64,000 nt of DNA, taken from positions 21,681,411 to 21,745,410 of the forward strand of contig NC_067203.1 of assembly GCF_026262505.1 (NCBI RefSeq), written 5' to 3'. Under the pieces are notes generated by a model, which searched no databases, was not told the origin of the DNA, and saw nothing but the letters and a program-made list of their open reading frames with translations. Shown here piece after piece: positions 1 through 9,953 of the stretch. Both the position numbers and the translations under genes were made by a program. This DNA comes from Trichomonas vaginalis G3. Taxonomy: Eukaryota > Parabasalia > Trichomonadida > Trichomonadidae. Position 1 is the first letter of the stretch. The number at the start of each line of letters is the position of its first letter.

Positions 1-2
1 TG

Positions 3-86
3 ATTTTCTGGACAACAGTTTTAGTTGTTCCAACAATTATCATATGGTTTTCAATCATGGACGGATTGAAGATCTTTGTAGAGTAG
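3..86 (+). CDS. possible 3' end of a membrane protein gene (partial)
   Basis: A short open frame runs in from the left edge and stops at TAG 84-86. Its 27 residues are strongly hydrophobic (FWTTVLVVPTIIIWFSI), then end in a short polar tail, as expected for the last transmembrane segment and C-terminus of a membrane protein. The piece is too short for a family call, and chance is possible in AT-rich DNA. The rest of the gene would lie left of the window. Confidence 0.3.
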   Translation: MFWTTVLVVPTIIIWFSIMDGLKIFVE

Positions 87-559
87 TTTTATTTGTTGTT
101 ATTATTATATCATAGAGTTTTTATTTCATTCTATCTAAAATGTATATATATTATTTTTAATAACACACCTTTTCTTTCTTATATTGATGTATGATAACTA
201 CACTTACACCAAAAATTGCATATGAGAAGTAATTTGAATAGAAACAAAGTTATTTGAAATTTTGAATTATATCTCTAAGTTAAAGAACAAATGAATAAAA
301 GAATCATACAGTTTTATCTATGGTCTTGATAATTCAAGACAAAATATTAACGGACAAGTAATCGAATAACAGAGTTTCAACACAAATAATTCATAAGAAT
401 CTCATGTTGCGATTGAAATTTATAACCGATAGGAAACATTTCTATTGGTAATTACGTGATGTAGATTATTGTTCCAATCGATGAATACAGTGAGAATGTT
501 GAAGGAATCCTCTCTTTATAGGAGTTGTATTATGCACAATAATAATGTATATGCAATTT
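87..559. other. AT-rich intergenic DNA
   Basis: No open frame with coding character and no repeat or RNA gene was seen here. It separates the possible left-edge gene end from the glycine-rich pseudogene on the minus strand. Confidence 0.5.
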
Positions 560-1560
560 TTATCCTAGAGACAAGTACACAATAAATAATGTGAAGAAAA
601 TATCAAAATTGTGTCCAACTTTCAATGGAATTGAACATTTAACTTTGTAAGGTATGGCAGTAATTCGAGAGAAATATGGATAATCATATTTTTTAGCTGT
701 GGAAATGATTACGTGTCCATTTCCTATATGACCATACTCTGGAATTGATACGTTAAGATTCGGGGCCGGCATAGGACTATTTCCATCAATCATCACTGGA
801 TTCTCAAATTTTATTCCCGAATAATGGATCGAAGGATCTTCTGCAGTAGAAAATTTAGGATTATTCTGAGTATAATCTTTATCAACAGAAATACATCCTG
901 TGTAACCGCTTATGTATGAACTTCCGCCGCCCGCTGTGCCTACTTGAATAAATTTTGAAGATCCTCCTCCAAAATAGCCCCCGCCCCCCCTGCATTTCCA
1001 TCAGGGGTGGTGGCAGTGTACAATCTTTCTCCATTTCCACCTCCTAGACCAAAAAATCCCTTATAATAACCATTACCTCCAGAAGTTTGGTTTCCTCCCT
1101 TTCCATCGCCATCAAAACCTTTCAAACTGCCACCAGAACCATCCGGAGATCCATCAAAATTGTATCCCCCACCACCAGCGACCACCATAATTCGGCTTTT
1201 CAATCCATCTACATCAAAATATGGTCCTGGATTCAATCTCACATCGGAGGCACCGCCTCCTCCAACTTGTCCTGGGCCACCGCCACCGTAAGCGGCTTGA
1301 GGCTGTGGTTGACCGCCTTTTGCTCCAACATGAACATATATGGTTAAATTTCTGTCGAGTGATAAAATGCCACTAGTATAGCTGCCACGGCCGTAAAATT
1401 TATCATAATAACATTTACCGCTAGCACCCCAGCACTCAATTTTCCATTTTCCAGCAGTTAAATTTATCTCATAAGGGGCAAAAACAGAATTGTTGATACC
1501 ATTATAAGCTAAGTCATATACAACCCCATTCTGATACAATTTATAGGCAAGATAGAGAAT
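560..1560 (-). pseudogene. glycine-rich (ALK-type domain) surface protein, broken
   Basis: The minus strand encodes a protein with the WGASG motif followed by GGGG-rich blocks and GGGGASDVR. This is the layout of the glycine-rich fold found in ALK/LTK-type receptors and in a large trichomonad surface/secreted family. The first frame (about 1539 to 940) has no ATG: it would have to start at TTG, and an in-frame TGA lies just upstream. At the C7 run 984-990 (G7 on the coding strand) the frame changes. After the run the same protein continues as a glycine-rich stretch to TAA at 560-562, ending in a hydrophobic tail (FDIFFTLFIVYLSLG) that could be a membrane anchor. One frame change plus a lost start make this a pseudogene, although a homopolymer sequencing error could explain the G-run shift. 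The family fit is good; the function of this copy is unknown. Confidence 0.7.
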
Positions 1561-1887
1561 TCATAATCATCATATTTGCGTGAGTTTTGCTATGAAAGGA
1601 GGCTAGATCAGAGCTAAATTTTCTCGTTTCCTTTAATTTTTTTTCTTTAGCTTCTCTTTCATTCTCAATATCAAATTTCAACATTAAAAGGTAATAATAG
1701 TCAAGCCATTATAATAAGCAAATTTAGTTGCAACATGAATATGCTTAGGAAAAATTAGCATCATTCATCTAATATGAATGAAATTGGATCTGAATAATTT
1801 TAAGATTATGACTATAAATCAAAGAACATGAGAAAAAAATATATCGAATTACGAACATTAATAATAATGTTTTAGGAATTAGCGAAT
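1561..1887. other. AT-rich intergenic DNA
   Basis: Spacer between the glycine-rich pseudogene and the tubulin stop codon. It holds the short tubulin 3' untranslated region; nothing else was recognised. Confidence 0.5.
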
Positions 1888-3246
1888 TTACATTTCGCCA
1901 CCATCTTCTTCTTCATCGCCACCTTCGACTGATTCAGCAGCGACTTCGTCGTAGTCCTTCTCGAGGAGGGCAAGATCTTCACGAGCTTCTGGGAATTCAG
2001 CTTCTTCCATACCCTCACCGACGTACCAGTGGACGAAAGCACGCTTAGCGTACATGAGGTCGAACTTGTGGTCGAGGCGAGACCAAGCTTCGGCGATGGC
2101 TGTTGTGTTAGCGAGCATGCAGACAGCGCGCTGGACCTTTGCGAGGTCGCCACCTGGAACGACTGTTGGTGGCTGGTAGTTGATACCCATCTTGAAGCCT
2201 GTTGGGCACCAGTCGACGAACTGGATTGTGCGCTTTGTCTTGATTGTAGCGACAGCAGCGGAGACATCCTTTGGAACGACATCACCACGGTAAAGGAGTG
2301 TGCAAGCCATGTACTTGCCGTGGCGTGGGTCGCACTTAACCATCATGTTGGCTGGCTCGAAGAGTGAGTTTGTGATTTCGGCAACAGAGAGCTGCTCGTG
2401 GTAGGCCTTCTCTGCAGAAATGACTGGAGCATAGGAGCAGATTGGGAAGTGGATACGAGCGTATGGGACAAGGTTTGTCTGGAACTCTGTGAAGTCGACG
2501 TTGAGGGCACCATCGAATCTGAGGGAGGCTGTGAGGGAGGAAACAACCTGGCCGATGAGACGGTTGAGGTTGGTGTATGTTGGGCGCTCGATATCGAGGG
2601 CACGGCGGCAGAGATCGTAGAGAGCTTCGTTATCGACCATGAAAGCGCAGTCGGAGTGATCGATCATGGAGTGTGTAGCGAGAATGGAGTTGTATGGCTC
2701 GACGATGGCTGTGGAAACCTGTGGAGATGGGTAGACTGTGAATTCGAGCTTGGACTTCTTGCCGTAGTCGACAGAAAGACGCTCGAGAAGGAGGGAGCCG
2801 AAGCCAGCGCCTGTGCCACCACCGAAGGAGTGGAAGATAAGGAAGCCCTGAAGACCTGTGCACTGATCAGCAAGCTTACGGATGCGGTCGAGTGTGAGAT
2901 CGATGATTTCCTTACCAACTGTGTAGTGGCCACGCGCGTAGTTGTTAGCGGCATCTTCCTTGCCGGAGATGAGCTGCTCTGGGTGGAAAAGCTGGCGGTA
3001 TGTGCCTGTGCGGACTTCGTCGACGACTGTTGGTTCAAGATCGACGAAAACAGCACGTGGAACGTGCTTGCCGGCGCCTGTCTCGGAGAAGAATGTGTTA
3101 AAAGCATCATCTTCGACACCGATTGTCTTGTCTGATGGGAGCTGGCCATCTGGCTGGATACCGTGCTCAAGGCAGTAGAGTTCCCAGCAGCCGTTACCAA
3201 TCTGAACACCGGCCTGTCCAACGTGGATAGAAATAACTTCACGCAT
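1888..3246 (-). CDS. alpha-tubulin
   Basis: This is the alpha subunit of the microtubule heterodimer, which in trichomonads builds the axostyle, flagella, costa-associated microtubules and spindle. The 452-residue frame is full length with no intron. It begins [18 protein letters not shown], carries the MREC/MREV autoregulatory-type N-terminus, and has a lysine at position 40 (SDKT), the site acetylated in stable microtubules. The nucleotide-binding T4 loop reads [10 protein letters not shown] rather than the usual GGGTGSG. The C-terminal tail is acidic ([13 protein letters not shown]) and ends in Met with no terminal Tyr, so a classical detyrosination cycle would have no substrate here. The gene is clearly GC-richer than its surroundings, as expected for biased codon use in a highly expressed gene. 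A TCACTCT initiator lies 11 nt upstream of the ATG, and the stop codon is embedded in TAAA, as is common for trichomonad polyadenylation. Confidence 0.97.
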   Translation of the reverse strand: MREVISIHVGQAGVQIGNGCWELYCLEHGIQPDGQLPSDKTIGVEDDAFNTFFSETGAGKHVPRAVFVDLEPTVVDEVRTGTYRQLFHPEQLISGKEDAANNYARGHYTVGKEIIDLTLDRIRKLADQCTGLQGFLIFHSFGGGTGAGFGSLLLERLSVDYGKKSKLEFTVYPSPQVSTAIVEPYNSILATHSMIDHSDCAFMVDNEALYDLCRRALDIERPTYTNLNRLIGQVVSSLTASLRFDGALNVDFTEFQTNLVPYARIHFPICSYAPVISAEKAYHEQLSVAEITNSLFEPANMMVKCDPRHGKYMACTLLYRGDVVPKDVSAAVATIKTKRTIQFVDWCPTGFKMGINYQPPTVVPGGDLAKVQRAVCMLANTTAIAEAWSRLDHKFDLMYAKRAFVHWYVGEGMEEAEFPEAREDLALLEKDYDEVAAESVEGGDEEEDGGEM

Positions 3247-3252
3247 TGATGA

Positions 3253-3259
3253 AGAGTGA
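3253..3259 (-). promoter_or_regulatory. initiator (Inr) of alpha-tubulin
   Basis: The minus strand reads TCACTCT, a perfect match to the trichomonad initiator TCA(+1)YWYW. The predicted +1 adenine is at 3257, giving an 11-nt leader before the ATG at 3246. Short leaders and IBP39-bound initiators are established for Trichomonas; use here is inferred. Confidence 0.6.
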
Positions 3260-4595
3260 CACTTTTTAGAAAAAAGAAACGGATTTTTATTAATAACGTA
3301 TTTGGAAAATCAAACAGACATCCTCTATTTTTGAAAAAGATAAAATAAGTCATGTTTATTCCTCTATAGATAACATGAAAGATTTATTAGTTTACAATTA
3401 ATGACGAAACTCGTAAACTATTCAATAATTTACACTCTGGAGTTTAGCTTTGATTCCTTATAAAGGTAATGCTACTTCATAATAAACGATTGTTATACAC
3501 CATATCGAAAACAGTATTTCAATAGGTAATGCAATTTTTTTTTGATGAGATTTATTGAGATTGTCTTTATAGTAAAAGGAATAAAAATTACTATTGATTA
3601 CTCGTAGTTAATACATAGGTAATGCGCTTTTGGCTATTTCGTATATATTATACAAAAATATTCAATAATTAAAAGAATTTTACTATCCTATGAATAGGAG
3701 TGGCCATGTATATACTATTTATGATGATCTCATTCATACTATATTGAAATGTAATCAGAATTAGCCGATATTTTATCTTGTATTCGTGTATATATCGCAA
3801 ATATATTCGTCATCAGGCTTATTTGTATAGTGTTTGTATTGCCATCTATGATGTATTGAAATGTTTTCATTTTTCATTAAAAAAAAATTATCAAATTGTC
3901 ATCCCGACGCAAGCAGATGCAAGTTGTCGAATCAACTCTGTACAAATCGAAACAATGTATTAAAGATTATTGGATTCAAGATGATATTGGAAATTTTGGT
4001 TGCAAACAAAATCGTGCGATTAGTAAAATATCAATACCTTCTAAGGCCAATGATTAAAATAGAAAATCATTTGACATGAAACATGATCATCTTTGGTCAC
4101 TTCTCAATTCTTTCCGATTGATTTTACGGAGTTTTCATTCAACGCAAATATATCAAATAGTCAATTGCGATTAAGTAGCATTTTGCAGAAATTTATTTTA
4201 AATGAAGATATTGAGAAAGTTATCGTTACATGCTAAAGCTCACAATTATATTACAACAATATTGAATTTTTCCCTTTTTGATGAAAGTTACGAGGGCAAT
4301 TTTTAAATTTAAATCTACTATAGGGCATTTATCAGTTCGTATTCGATGACCAGCATTCAATTTTATAATCTCATTCAATTTGCAAAAACAACTAACAAAA
4401 GTTCTTCCGCAATGATTTAATATTATTTTATTACTCTTAGACTACTTGATAATACTTTATTAGAAATTACGGGCAAATTGAGAAGAAAAATCAAAAAGAT
4501 ATTATTGCAATTTACATCCATGGTTATAATTTTGCTATTTTTTTGATCAAGCGATAATTTTTTTTAAAAAGGTTGATTCAAAATAAAACTGTTAA
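3260..4595. other. AT-rich intergenic DNA between divergent tubulin and kinase genes
   Basis: About 1.3 kb with no convincing gene. Small open frames near 3778-4079 are AT-rich, overlap each other and show no family resemblance. Promoters for the two flanking genes should lie at its ends. Confidence 0.5.
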
Positions 4596-5852
4596 ATGTC
4601 TAAAAAGGAGATCGGCAATTACACTATCGAGAGAGAACTCGATCAAGGAGGGTTTTCGAAGGTGTATCTTGCCCGCCACAATGTGATAGGCGAAAATGTA
4701 GCAATTAAAAGAATTCGAAAAGAAAATTATGAGAAAGATAAAATCATAAGAGAAGTCAAATTAATGCAATCATTAGATCACCCATTTACAGTTCAATTTT
4801 TTGAATTCATGGAAGATGATAATTACTATTATATTGTCATGGAATATGTTAGAGGAACAACATTATTAGACCTAGTTAACCACTCAGGAAAAATACCTGA
4901 GTGGAAAATACGCCACATATTTGTGGAATTAATCTCCACGCTTCAGTATCTTCACGAAGACCTTAAAATGGCACATAGAGATATTAAATTAGAAAATATC
5001 ATTTTTGACACCTATGGAAATATAAGGCTTATAGACTTTGGACTTGGAAACACATTTCAACAGACAGATGGCATTTTGCAGACAGCATGTGGATCACCTG
5101 CATATGCTCCACCAGAAATGTTCCTTAGAAGGCCTTACACCAATGCTGCAGATATTTGGAGCGCAGGATGTGTGATTTATGCCCTTGCAACCAATACTCT
5201 TCCGTTTGATGAGACAAATGCAAAACTACTTGCCTCAAAGATCGTTTATCAAAATCCAACATATCCAGAAGAGTTAAAACCATCTCTTGTTGAGCTTATT
5301 TCCAACTGCTTAAATAAGGATTCTTCAATGCGTCCTTTACCACAAGATATTTACAAATACGAATGGGTTAGCGTATATCCAAACTCACAATTATTCTCTC
5401 CAGAGTTCGGTATTGCCGAAGGATGGAGAAATCCAACAGGAAATCCACTCGTCGATGAAACAGTCGTTGAAGAGCTAAATCATTACGGTCTTGACTCATC
5501 GAAAGCTGTCGATGATTACTTAAATGGCAATTTCACTGCAGATGCTGCCGGATATAGAATTCTTAAACGTCAGAAAGTTACTTTCCAAATGGAAAGACTT
5601 TACGAAGAAGCAGATATATCAATGAAAGCTACAATACATAGAAAACAACATTTATCACTTACACCGAACGTTTTGACTCCAATTCGTCGTCCATCGCCAA
5701 ATACAAGAAATAAATTCAGCTTCGGAAAAGCAATGAATCCGGTTACAGGAGTTTCGAAATTCTCAGCTACTGTGAAGCTTTCTAATAGAATGAACTCCAT
5801 GAAACCGAAAATTCTTGCTTTATCTCAATTACCAGCTCAATCACCTCAATGA
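4596..5852 (+). CDS. CAMK/SNF1-MARK-like serine/threonine protein kinase
   Basis: Protein kinase of 418 residues, phosphorylating Ser/Thr of unknown substrates, probably cytoplasmic. The kinase domain spans about residues 8-262. It has a modified glycine loop (LDQGGFSKVY), the ATP lysine in VAIKRI, the catalytic loop HRDIKLEN near residue 127, DFG in LIDFGLGN, and the activation-segment end TACGSPAYAPPEM. The HRDxKLEN loop and CGSPAYAPPE segment are typical of the CAMK group (SNF1/AMPK, MARK). A UBA-like segment (VVEELNHYGLDSSKAVDDYL) follows near residues 287-306, also usual for MARK/SNF1 relatives. The C-terminal 100 residues are basic and low in complexity. The start ATG is preceded by A-rich leader sequence. 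Trichomonads have many such kinases, so one-to-one orthology cannot be set. Confidence 0.92.
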   Translation: MSKKEIGNYTIERELDQGGFSKVYLARHNVIGENVAIKRIRKENYEKDKIIREVKLMQSLDHPFTVQFFEFMEDDNYYYIVMEYVRGTTLLDLVNHSGKIPEWKIRHIFVELISTLQYLHEDLKMAHRDIKLENIIFDTYGNIRLIDFGLGNTFQQTDGILQTACGSPAYAPPEMFLRRPYTNAADIWSAGCVIYALATNTLPFDETNAKLLASKIVYQNPTYPEELKPSLVELISNCLNKDSSMRPLPQDIYKYEWVSVYPNSQLFSPEFGIAEGWRNPTGNPLVDETVVEELNHYGLDSSKAVDDYLNGNFTADAAGYRILKRQKVTFQMERLYEEADISMKATIHRKQHLSLTPNVLTPIRRPSPNTRNKFSFGKAMNPVTGVSKFSATVKLSNRMNSMKPKILALSQLPAQSPQ

Positions 5853-6379
5853 GTTGCTTAATATATTCTGTTGTTGTTTTATTTCGTTTTTCACCTATAT
5901 AAATTGTATGATCAAGAAATCTTACTTTCATATTTTTTTGAAATATCTTCAGATAACTTAATTTCATGCAATTTCATATTCTATTCATCATTCATATTCT
6001 GACACATGAAGATTGATCGCTAAAACATATGAAAAATTGAATTCATTATCCAAGACATTACTTTGTAGCGAATGGATCATCTATTTATATTTTCGGTGAT
6101 TATTTATATATTACAATGGTAATAGCTAACAAAAAAGCAATAGTATTTCATTTCGTTTGTTCTAATAATCTACCGAAAACAAGATTTTTAATATATACTC
6201 AAATCTCTCAGAACTTTTACAACTAAACCTGTGCAGATCTACCTACTAATTCCAATATTGTAAATAACGATTTCCTCATCTAATGGTTTTTGAGCGCTTT
6301 GAATTCATAACATCCATAATATAGCTCAGGCAATGGTAAACTCTAGATTTATTACTCATTTTTAAATTTTGTTTCTTTG
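5853..6379. other. AT-rich intergenic DNA
   Basis: Spacer between the kinase and the coiled-coil gene. A TCATTTT initiator-like match at 6356-6362 lies 22 nt before the next ATG and is the only candidate signal seen. Confidence 0.5.
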
Positions 6380-7315
6380 ATGAATGGACATTTTTTTCAT
6401 GTGAAACGAACTCGAATTAAAGATACTATTGACACACAACAAAATGATGAATTAAATGAAGTTAACCAACTAAAATTTCAAATTCAAGAAGCAGAGAAAG
6501 AGATAGAATTTAAAAATCAACTATTTACTCAAAAATTTGAAACAATAAATAAATTAATCAGAGAAAAAGAGGCAAATCTACAAAACCTTCAACTTAATTC
6601 TCTTCAAAGAGCTGATAACGAATTATTAAATAATAATAAACGAATAAAAGAAATTTTAGAAGACACGCAAACTATTACACAAAGTACACGTGAAATACAC
6701 GATACTATCGATAGAAATATCAGAATTTACCAAAAATATCTCGATGATTCTCAATATTTGATGAAAATTTTACCAAATGAGACAGAATCAGTTTATGATT
6801 TTGCAGTAAAAATGCTTTATTTTAAATTTTCTCGTACTGCTGAGCAAAAAGAAGAAGAATTAAATGAAATTCAATTTGAGATCTCTGATTTGGAGGATGA
6901 GAAACAAGCAGTAACAGGAATAATCAGCCAACTTAGTTCAGAAAATTCAGAATTTGAAAATGAAATTGCTCAATTAAAAGTACAAATCACACAATTCCAA
7001 AATTCTATTGCATCTGATAAAGCAACACAAGATCAACTAAAAGCATCTAATGCACAACCGCTCATGGAACTCAAGCGGCAGATTTCTCTTATCAGAAAAG
7101 AGAATAAAAAGAATTTGAAAGATGAAGACAAAAAAAACTATAAAATTTATCAGGATGTTAAGAAGGAATCAGAATCAAATAGAAAGAATCTAAATACTAT
7201 TAGAGCGCAAAGACAAAAACTTCAAAATCAGATAGACAAATTAAATCAAGACATAAACAATGAACGAACGGCAAGAATCAACCAGCTCAAACTTTCCTCG
7301 CTGAATATTTTTTAA
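6380..7315 (+). CDS. coiled-coil protein of unknown function
   Basis: An open frame of 311 residues starting at the true ATG 6380 (the codon before it is TTG). Almost the whole protein, from about residue 15 to 305, is predicted by eye to be coiled coil. It is rich in Glu, Gln, Lys, Asn and Leu, with long heptad-like stretches and almost no Pro, Gly or Trp, apart from a short break near residues 125-150 (PNETESVYDFAVKML). No catalytic motif is visible. Such proteins in trichomonads are often cytoskeletal or centrin/kinetochore-like, but that is only a general possibility. A TCATTTT initiator-like sequence lies 22 nt upstream. The stop is followed by TAAATA, consistent with a short 3' end. Confidence 0.8.
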   Translation: MNGHFFHVKRTRIKDTIDTQQNDELNEVNQLKFQIQEAEKEIEFKNQLFTQKFETINKLIREKEANLQNLQLNSLQRADNELLNNNKRIKEILEDTQTITQSTREIHDTIDRNIRIYQKYLDDSQYLMKILPNETESVYDFAVKMLYFKFSRTAEQKEEELNEIQFEISDLEDEKQAVTGIISQLSSENSEFENEIAQLKVQITQFQNSIASDKATQDQLKASNAQPLMELKRQISLIRKENKKNLKDEDKKNYKIYQDVKKESESNRKNLNTIRAQRQKLQNQIDKLNQDINNERTARINQLKLSSLNIF

Positions 7316-7539
7316 ATATAATAAAAATTTGTTTGTATTTTTCGAATAGTGCTAAGTTTTTTTTTATTCATAAATTCTATACAATGATAAACATTAGCAT
7401 TTCCCCATGAATTCAGAAAAATGGATTGTAATATTGATGCTAGAACTATGTAAGAAGAAATATATTGATTTCTTAAGGCGGATTAAATGTGGCAAGATGA
7501 AGGGAAGTTATTCCAAAAAATATTTTTTATTTATTTCTT

Positions 7540-7840
7540 CTCAATGTAAAACTAGAAGTCACATTATTTTCTACCGCAATATGTATATGGTTTTCATATG
7601 CCTATTCTTTAAATTTACTGTTTGCATCATAATAGAGGATAAGTTTAGGTGTATCGATGTTTCCAAAGACTACTGCACAATGAAGAGAAGTTTTCTTCTT
7701 ATTTTACACTTTTCTTTACCAAAAAAAGTTTTACAATTAGCACCATAGTTGAATTTATCTTTTATTCCTTTATCTGCACCATGTGAAAGTAAAGTCAATA
7801 CATTATTATATCTCCATCATCCATCACATCATCTACACCA
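7540..7840 (-). pseudogene. ankyrin-repeat protein relic
   Basis: The minus strand keeps pieces of ankyrin repeats in shifting frames. From high to low coordinates these are a repeat end (LTLLSHGADKGIKDKF), a repeat core (TSLHCAVVFGNIDTPKLI followed by LYYDANSKF, then a stop), and a further start (HIAVENN). The xLHxAxxxGxxxxxxxLI pattern is diagnostic. Stops and frame changes between the pieces show that the gene is dead and truncated; only about three repeats remain. The plus-strand open frame across the same place (7407-7748) is the antisense shadow of this relic. The source is probably a DUF3447/ankyrin gene like those at 11.2 and 31.4 kb. Confidence 0.7.
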
Positions 7841-7933
7841 ATATTGAATCAAAAAAGAATTATACATAAGGTATATAATAGTTTTTAAATTACGATTTTT
7901 TGATAAAAAAACTATTCAATAAAAATTGAATAA

Positions 7934-9232
7934 TTATTTCTGGCAGTGATGACACTTAATTCCATCGATATGTCTCTCTTGTTGAGAAACACGTACGTAT
8001 TCAACGTAGTAGTGCATTGGAAGTGTCTTGTCATCAATTGTTCCACCAAAAGCTCCCATTGCAAGGTTAATAATCAAATACTGTGGTGTTAAGAATGGAT
8101 ACTTCACCTTTGATGCCGGGCTCTTGTTTTCTCCACGAGTAACTAACATACAGTTAATAAGTTCATCATCCCAGTACAATTTGATAGCCTCTTCATCCCA
8201 ATCCATTCTCCAAACATGGAACAAGTTTGTCCAGTTGCCAGTATAGTGGTCTCTCCAATAAGAAAGTGGTGTCAAAATTGCATCTCCTGCAGTACCAGTT
8301 TCAGAAGCCCAGAAGTTGTTTGCAAGTGTATCACCAGTGTAGTACTCCATGAGATCAATTTCGCCACAAGAAGGCCACTGTCCATTTGTATCTTGATATC
8401 CTAAGAACCAAATAGCAGGCCATGCGCCAGACATTACAGGAATCTGAGCTTTGACTTCAAATCTGCCAAATAACCAGTCGCGCTTGTCGATTGTAGAAAT
8501 TGATCCTGATGTATAGTTAACCCACTCATTCTTGTAGCGCCAATCTGTGGAACCTGGTTTATACCATGGATTCTTGAAGTCTTCGCGACGGCCTTCGATT
8601 TGTAACTTGCCACCTTCAAGGATTTTAGTATTATTTTCCTGATACCATTCAGCTGATCCTGGATTTCTAACATAACCATATTCACTAGTCCAATCATCCT
8701 CATTGAACTTTCCAGAAACGTTGAATTCATCGGCCCAAATTTGTTTGTAAGTTGTTTCATTTTGCTTCTTAATTTCGACTTGTTTGAGTTCTTCTCTTGT
8801 TGCTGCAACAATTTGCCAACATGAAGCAGAATGAAAAGACCTTTCTTCCTAAGTAACCATAAAGTGCCAATTTTCTTGTGCATGAACTGGCTTTCCACCG
8901 TCTTGAACAATGAGATATGTATTTTCTTGGTAAAATGGAATAACTTCATAAAGCATTGGTGAATCTGTGTGTACTGTTGATGTCCAACCATTTGAAGAGG
9001 TCATATACATTCCGGTAGCTTCATTACGGATCTTGTAAAACTCTTTACCATTCTTATAGACTAATTCGAAGTGCCATAAGACATTTGGATCCATTGTCTT
9101 ATCTTGCCAACGCAATGTTGCTCCACCAACAGGTTTTGTGTTATATATAACTGATCCACATGGCGATGTTAGGAAGTACCATGATGAATTTTTGAAGAAA
9201 ATTCTGTCAATTTTTTCTGTTGGCGCTCTCAA
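7934..9232 (-). pseudogene. GH16 endo-beta-glucanase with N-terminal beta-trefoil-like domain, interrupted
   Basis: A glycoside hydrolase family 16 enzyme (beta-1,3- or 1,3/1,4-glucan cleavage; probably secreted or surface). The catalytic signature GEIDLMEY gives the ExDxxE triad, preceded by WPAIWFLG, and upstream the same frame reads SGSISTIDKRDWLFGRFEVK, as expected for GH16. The GH16 frame runs from about 8770 to the stop at 7934. The same reading frame upstream (9232-8852) encodes about 125 residues with repeated W/YFL and YKIRNEATGMYM patterns, suggesting a ricin-type beta-trefoil or fascin-like module. The two parts are separated by a single in-frame TAG at 8849-8851. The 5' end also lacks an ATG: the frame starts at TTG and is closed by a TGA a few codons upstream, so the signal peptide region is gone. 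Only these two lesions are seen and the catalytic domain is otherwise clean, so decay is recent or the TAG is a sequence error. Confidence 0.8.
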
Positions 9233-9953
9233 TTTACCAAAATAACATCAATTGTATAATATTTACTGTTCAGCGAAATTTCGAGATTTTATTCGATTAT
9301 CGTCAAATCGATGAAATTTTAAAATATCACTATAAAAAGGTTATATCATAGAAAACGCACATATTTTTACAAAAATTACATTCTAATGCTCAATTTGTAA
9401 AATGTCATTTTAATCTTTTATCAACAAAAAACAAAATGCAACTAAAATCCATTAACAGTTTCTACAAGATATTTTAAATCTTTGTTTGGAATTGTGTAGT
9501 TTGAGGTTCAAGAGATTTTTGATATTTTTTTCCATTTCTACAATTTACTATAGTTTATTGAGGATGTTTTCAATAGGTAACCTCAACGATGCATAAGTTT
9601 TATACAGATTGTATATTTTGAAGGACTTCTATAATATACGGAAGAAATCTCTAGATAACAAATACACTGCGATCATTTCCACATAGAGATAGATCTCTTC
9701 ACCCATAAGACCTATGTTACCATATGAATATGTGATATCAGCCATTTTAAATCAAAATCTATTGAACAACAAAAGGATATTTACATATCATGCTAAAGGT
9801 ATCATTAAAAGCAGTTCTCTTTGACTCATATCTTTCATGATGAATCAAATCGATGAAAACTTATAAAAATTGCATAAATCAAACATAGAATATATAGCAA
9901 TATATCACATATCTGCATGCTTTGTGAAATTAGCACCCAATTTTTTTTTTGAA
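9233..9953. other. AT-rich intergenic DNA between divergent genes
   Basis: No gene, RNA or repeat recognised. It separates the GH16 pseudogene on the minus strand from the SGT1-like gene on the plus strand. A TCACATA initiator-like match near 9905 is a weak candidate. Confidence 0.45.

Noticed and set aside
2398-3135. Long plus-strand open frames opposite alpha-tubulin (for example 245 codons).
   Set aside because: They are antisense shadows created by the GC-richer, codon-biased tubulin gene and have no family match.
3778-4079. Two small overlapping frames between tubulin and the kinase.
   Set aside because: Lack motifs, overlap in different frames, and lie in low-complexity AT-rich spacer.
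7407-7748. 113-codon plus-strand frame.
   Set aside because: It is antisense to the ankyrin relic on the minus strand.
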